Origin: Pisolithus tinctorius
Lineage: Eukaryota > Basidiomycota > Agaricomycetes > Boletales > Pisolithaceae
Assembly: GCA_024663395.1 (NCBI GenBank)
Contig: JANFAH010000070.1
Span: forward strand, 186,001 to 250,000
Direction of reading: 5' to 3'
DNA: 64,000 bases
Positions 60,521 to 64,000 of the stretch are shown in pieces. Under the pieces are notes generated by a model, which saw only the letters and a program-made list of their open reading frames with translations, ran no database searches and was not told the origin of the DNA. Numbering within the stretch: position 1 is the stretch's first letter; each line of letters opens with the position of its first letter. The translations under genes and the position numbers were made by a program.

Positions 60521-61018
60521 GGTGGTCTGACTCCTGAGAGCACCACCACCATGGTGACTTCACAGGACAAACCCCTTTGTAGCATGGGAACTACTCGCTG
60601 AAGCCTTCTTCCTTGGAAAAGGTTGTGAGTGTGGTATTCGTCTTCCTGGACGCACGTGCGTGGTTCAGCCAAGTCGCACTCGATGAAAAATGGCAAGAGT
60701 TGCACCCGCGACTGCGTTGACAAATTTTCTGGCAGTCCATACACGCGGTGGTCAGAAGGAAGACACAGAGCACATGCAGAGAAGCCGCATAACAAGGCAT
60801 TTGCATCGACACGATCAACATCGGTCACTCCCATCGGTCTCTTGCGACCATGTACTCGTTGAAGTTGTCGTGCCCAGCCACCAGCATCAGCTTGTGCAAC
60901 CCTGACTTTCGGTTATTTCACGCCGAGGAAAATAAATAGATAAGCTAGATCATAATGGAATAAGAGCAGGGTAGCTCTTTTTACCAGGACACCTACTTAT
61001 ACGTAACCTCCTCCCCTC
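60521..61018. other. Spacer between RNase and P450 (unit B)
   Basis: About 500 bp homologous to unit A. It holds the RNase promoter and the P450 3' UTR. No separate gene is supported. Confidence 0.5.
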
Positions 61019-63058
61019 TTAGCACTTCTTGAACAGAATTTCCGCGGTTCGGTTGGGAGAGCAATTCACGAACAGCCACTCATCTGGGGGCCGAACCCCG
61101 TCCTCTAGTTTCATGTCATAGTTGAGAACTAAGTAGGCCATCATGGCTGTCATCGTCGTTGTGGCGAAAGACCGCCCTGGGCTGCACCAAATGGTCAGAC
61201 TCATATCTTCAGACGTCTGTCAGGCTACGTACCATGCTCGTTTGCCTTGGCCAAAATTAAGGGCAGACAAACGCATGGAGAAACGTTCAGACTTTGTCAT
61301 TGCCCCCTGATGCATTGCGTAAAACCTGAATGGTTCAAACTCATCGGGGTTTGGGTAGTATTGATCGTCGAGAGACATGGTCGTTGGAGACATGGCTAAG
61401 TGAGTGCCTGCTGGGATTCTAGTCCCATCCGAAAATATGATGTCTTCCATGGCCTTTCGTACCACCGGCGCTGGCAATACAAGTGTTAGTCGGGTACAGG
61501 GAATAATGAGGCTATAATCGTACTTAAGCAGGTGCAGCTCACCCTCTGACTTTCCTTCAAAAAACTATCTACTTTCGGTAGCTGTGACATGGAGTCCTGC
61601 GTCCAACCGTACTGACCAACCACACCCTTCACCTCTTCCCTTAGAGGCTCTATGTACTGCGGGTGGGCTGCAAGGTTAAATAATGCATGGGCAAAGCTCT
61701 GGAACGGACATGTGGGATTATCCAAACGTGGCATGTATGCACACTCGCCTGAGCTGATGTATGCAAGGATGCAAAATTTAGCACCAAAATACGCAGCGCA
61801 ATACTACGGAGGTTGCGGTCTTCTGGGGAGGATACATCGATGAGCCAGCTGAGCATATCGTTCTGCTCCGAAATAGCCGAGTTTGATATGTTATCAGGCG
61901 CGTCATCTCCACACACGTACCGGTCTTCCGGGCCAATTATTTCCAAAGAACTTCTCTTTCTTCAAGCGCTCGTCTACGATAGGCCGAAGCATTTCCATGC
62001 AGTGCCTCAGGCTGCTGGGTGTGTTGGTCAACAAACGACCAATAACTCTGCGAGGTATGTCTGCACGATTGCGTTGTCGTTGAAGCTGGTACACCTACGG
62101 ACGAAGTAGCTTGGGGAAGATATTGATTACAGTGGCCCGCGTTGCCACTTGTAAAGCAAATTTCAATTGGATTTTTTCAAATTCGGGGGACTGGCCTGCA
62201 AACTTCGCTCAACACGTGTGCGGTGCGAGGGTGCTGATAAACCATACAGATTGGGAACCCAACAAAGACGCGGTTGCTTGCACGGCACGTTGCTTTCATT
62301 GCCGCGGAGTATGCTCCTACCCTTACCCAACCTGCGGATGGGTTAACAAGAGCTTTTTGTGATGCCGAACATGTGATCGCTTACCGTGCTCTTGAAAAGG
62401 AACAAGTTCGTCGAAGACAAGGCGTATCTCTTCAAATATTCTGGGGAAGAGTTCTTCAAAGTTGCGTTTGAGGTGCTCCCGTACCACCTGAACATGATAC
62501 GGATGTTCTTGTGCTTCAAGACCGAATGTGTACTTCACTTGCAGGATCTGGACCACAGTTACGAATCATGTTAGCTACAGTCGGGCATGCCAACGTACGT
62601 CCTGCATAGCATGATCAAAGGACAGCTTTTCGTCGGGAATTTTGCAAAGTTCGTCCACAAAACGTGGACCTGATACCACTACCATCCATCGGTCTATCAT
62701 TGGGACCTTGAAGAATCCTTCCTTGTTCTGATACATGTTCAGGGGCACCAAAGAATGTGATGATGAAGAGACGTGACCCACCTGCTCGTATCCTTTCCGT
62801 ATCATATGTTTTGCATGCAGAATAAACCTGACAGCTCCGTAGTACGAGGTGAGGTGTCCAGAGGGCCCGACGGAGGGTATGTAGTCCAGCTACGAAGAGA
62901 GGCATTGACGACGGAAAGGGACTCAGAGACGAAACACGACATGCCTTTGACCAACGCGTGCGATCGATCCCCACTACAATGGCCAGGGTGACTGCGAGAG
63001 CGCAAGCGGAGAGAGTTATCCCGTCCATGAGCTGTGAGCAAGGGTACAAGAGGTTCAT
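61019..63058 (-). CDS. Cytochrome P450 monooxygenase, membrane-anchored
   Basis: Multi-exon minus-strand gene; start ATG 63058 or, more likely, 63028 (MDGITLSACALAVTLAIVVG, a membrane anchor); stop 61019-61021. After the anchor come RLDYIPSVGPSGHLTSYYGA, FFKVPMIDRWMVVVSGPRFV, LQVKYTFGLEAQEHPYHVQV, an I-helix-like LNFASLHTS, the ExxR motif FLKESQRV, the PERF-region DEFEPFRFY and the heme-binding loop FGQGKRACPGRSFA. A GTACGT intron splits the heme-ligand Cys codon (TG|C), and its removal gives the Cys. The I-helix and heme loop resemble fungal P450 families common in mushrooms. The substrate is unknown; it is probably a secondary-metabolite or detoxification enzyme. The last ~120 bp exist in a second, broken copy at 59813-59945. 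Confidence 0.87.
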
Positions 63059-64000
63059 TTCAGAAGGGGCTTCGTGAAGTTAAATATTTATGTCGGAGAA
63101 TTGAAAGCGATAACGTCGATTTAGAGTTGGAGTGCGTTCAGTCCCCGGCTAGCCACATTAAGTTTCTCGTATGTAAATTAAACCCGAGCAGTGGCGCTGG
63201 GGATGTTGGCCGTCGGGATTGTTTTGGTCGTGAGGGTAATTGGCAAAGGACATCTCTTTTTTCGGGGTACAAGAAGTAGCACGGCGATCGCCCATGACTA
63301 CCAGTTACTACTGACCAAACACTGAGGGAAACTGAGGAACAAACGGGATTAGGTTCATCAGTCAAACACGTTTCAGATTTTGGAGCGTGCGCCGGGCAGA
63401 CGACCAGAGGCCTGTGCGAAATCAATCACCCACCAGGAGGGAAATGAAGGCGGTTCTGACGTCGTCAGATCAGAGAGGCAGCACATTTCCGCGTTTTTGG
63501 GATGACTGAGGCGATAAATGTCCGCACCTAACGAACGGATCACAGGGCCCACATCCGCATGTCGCAATCTCTGGCAAATCGAGGCTGTTTGCGTGAACAT
63601 TCCGTTCTCCGCCTCGCACTCCTTATGGAGCGGAAGTGAAAGCGCACTATCTAGTTGGAGCAATTACTTTCTCGATGTGCGGCCAGATGAGTAGTACAAC
63701 AAATGAAAAAACCACACGAGAGAACTTTTCGCTAGGTATGCGGCTTGACATGGGCCACGCCCTGACTATTGTTATCCCGTGGAAATCTTCCGGATCTCAG
63801 TCGACTGCGTTGACTTAGCCACTTCAAGGTGATATGATATGTATATATGTATCTGATATGTAACTCAGTCCTATAATGCATTTAATGATGGAGAAGACCG
63901 CTGCTTAATAATCTGGCCAGTCAATTTCCGCCCTGAAGAAGTGATAAAATTCTCCCCCTCAGACGTCAAATTTTCGCTTACTGAGCCGTCGGCGACGTGG
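63059..64000. other. Intergenic to window end, no gene seen
   Basis: About 940 bp upstream of the P450. The longest minus-strand frame (63373-63663, 96 codons) and others have no recognisable residues, introns or bias. It probably holds the P450 promoter. Confidence 0.45.

Noticed and set aside
63373..63663. 96-codon minus-strand frame upstream of the P450
   Set aside because: No motif and no supporting start context; likely chance in the P450 promoter region.

Overview
The window is nuclear DNA of a filamentous basidiomycete, most likely a mushroom-forming Agaricomycete. The evidence is dense genes on both strands, very many short introns (mostly 45-70 nt, GTGAGT/GTAAGT donors, CTNAC-like branch sites), intergenic gaps of 100-900 bp, and proteins typical of that group: a Tea1/Kel1-like kelch protein, a Mit1-like remodeler, a basidiomycete-type P450 and a guanyl-RNase family. 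I saw no CRISPR array, rRNA, tRNA, intact transposon or plasmid/phage feature. Gene models were spliced by eye: exon frames were joined where they restored recognisable family sequence, so individual junctions are predictions.

Left third (1-23 kb): the 3' end of an unidentified gene; a SEC39/NBAS tethering subunit (+); a Ser-rich unknown protein (-); the rRNA-processing protein CGR1 (+); the HOPS/CORVET subunit VPS18 (-); a SHB17-like histidine phosphatase (+); a long coiled-coil protein (+); an HLTF/Rad5-type SNF2-RING translocase (-); and a catalytically dead RNase III-fold protein with a dsRNA-binding domain (-). Middle (23-47 kb): a Mit1-like PHD/chromo/SNF2 remodeler (-); exocyst SEC8 (+); a LYR-motif protein with a long extension (-); a WBP4-like U1-type zinc-finger protein (+); the ribosome-export GTPase LSG1 (+); an alpha/beta-hydrolase lipase (+); S-formylglutathione hydrolase (+); and an FHA-domain checkpoint-type kinase, Chk2/Cds1-like (-). 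Right part (47-64 kb): a Tea1/Kel1 kelch coiled-coil protein (+); the giant rRNA biogenesis protein RRP5 (-); splicing factor SF3A2 (+); then an accessory-like stretch with a tandem 1.15-kb duplication carrying a secreted guanyl-specific RNase, one copy intact and one a pseudogene; and a cytochrome P450 (-) whose 3' end was copied along with the RNase.

Most genes are conserved housekeeping functions: vesicle tethering (SEC39, VPS18, SEC8), ribosome biogenesis (CGR1, LSG1, RRP5), splicing (SF3A2, WBP4-like) and genome maintenance or chromatin (HLTF-like, Mit1-like, Chk2-like). They are not a functional cluster, although several pairs are divergent and separated by only 100-215 bp, so they may share promoters. 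I found no convincing novel multi-gene system. The most unusual observations are (1) several microexons (3, 4, 7, 8, 8 and 11 nt) that carry start codons or catalytic motifs, (2) the decayed tandem RNase/P450 duplication, (3) an RNase III fold with its catalytic acidic residues replaced, and (4) an oversized LYR protein with a second LYR-like helix.
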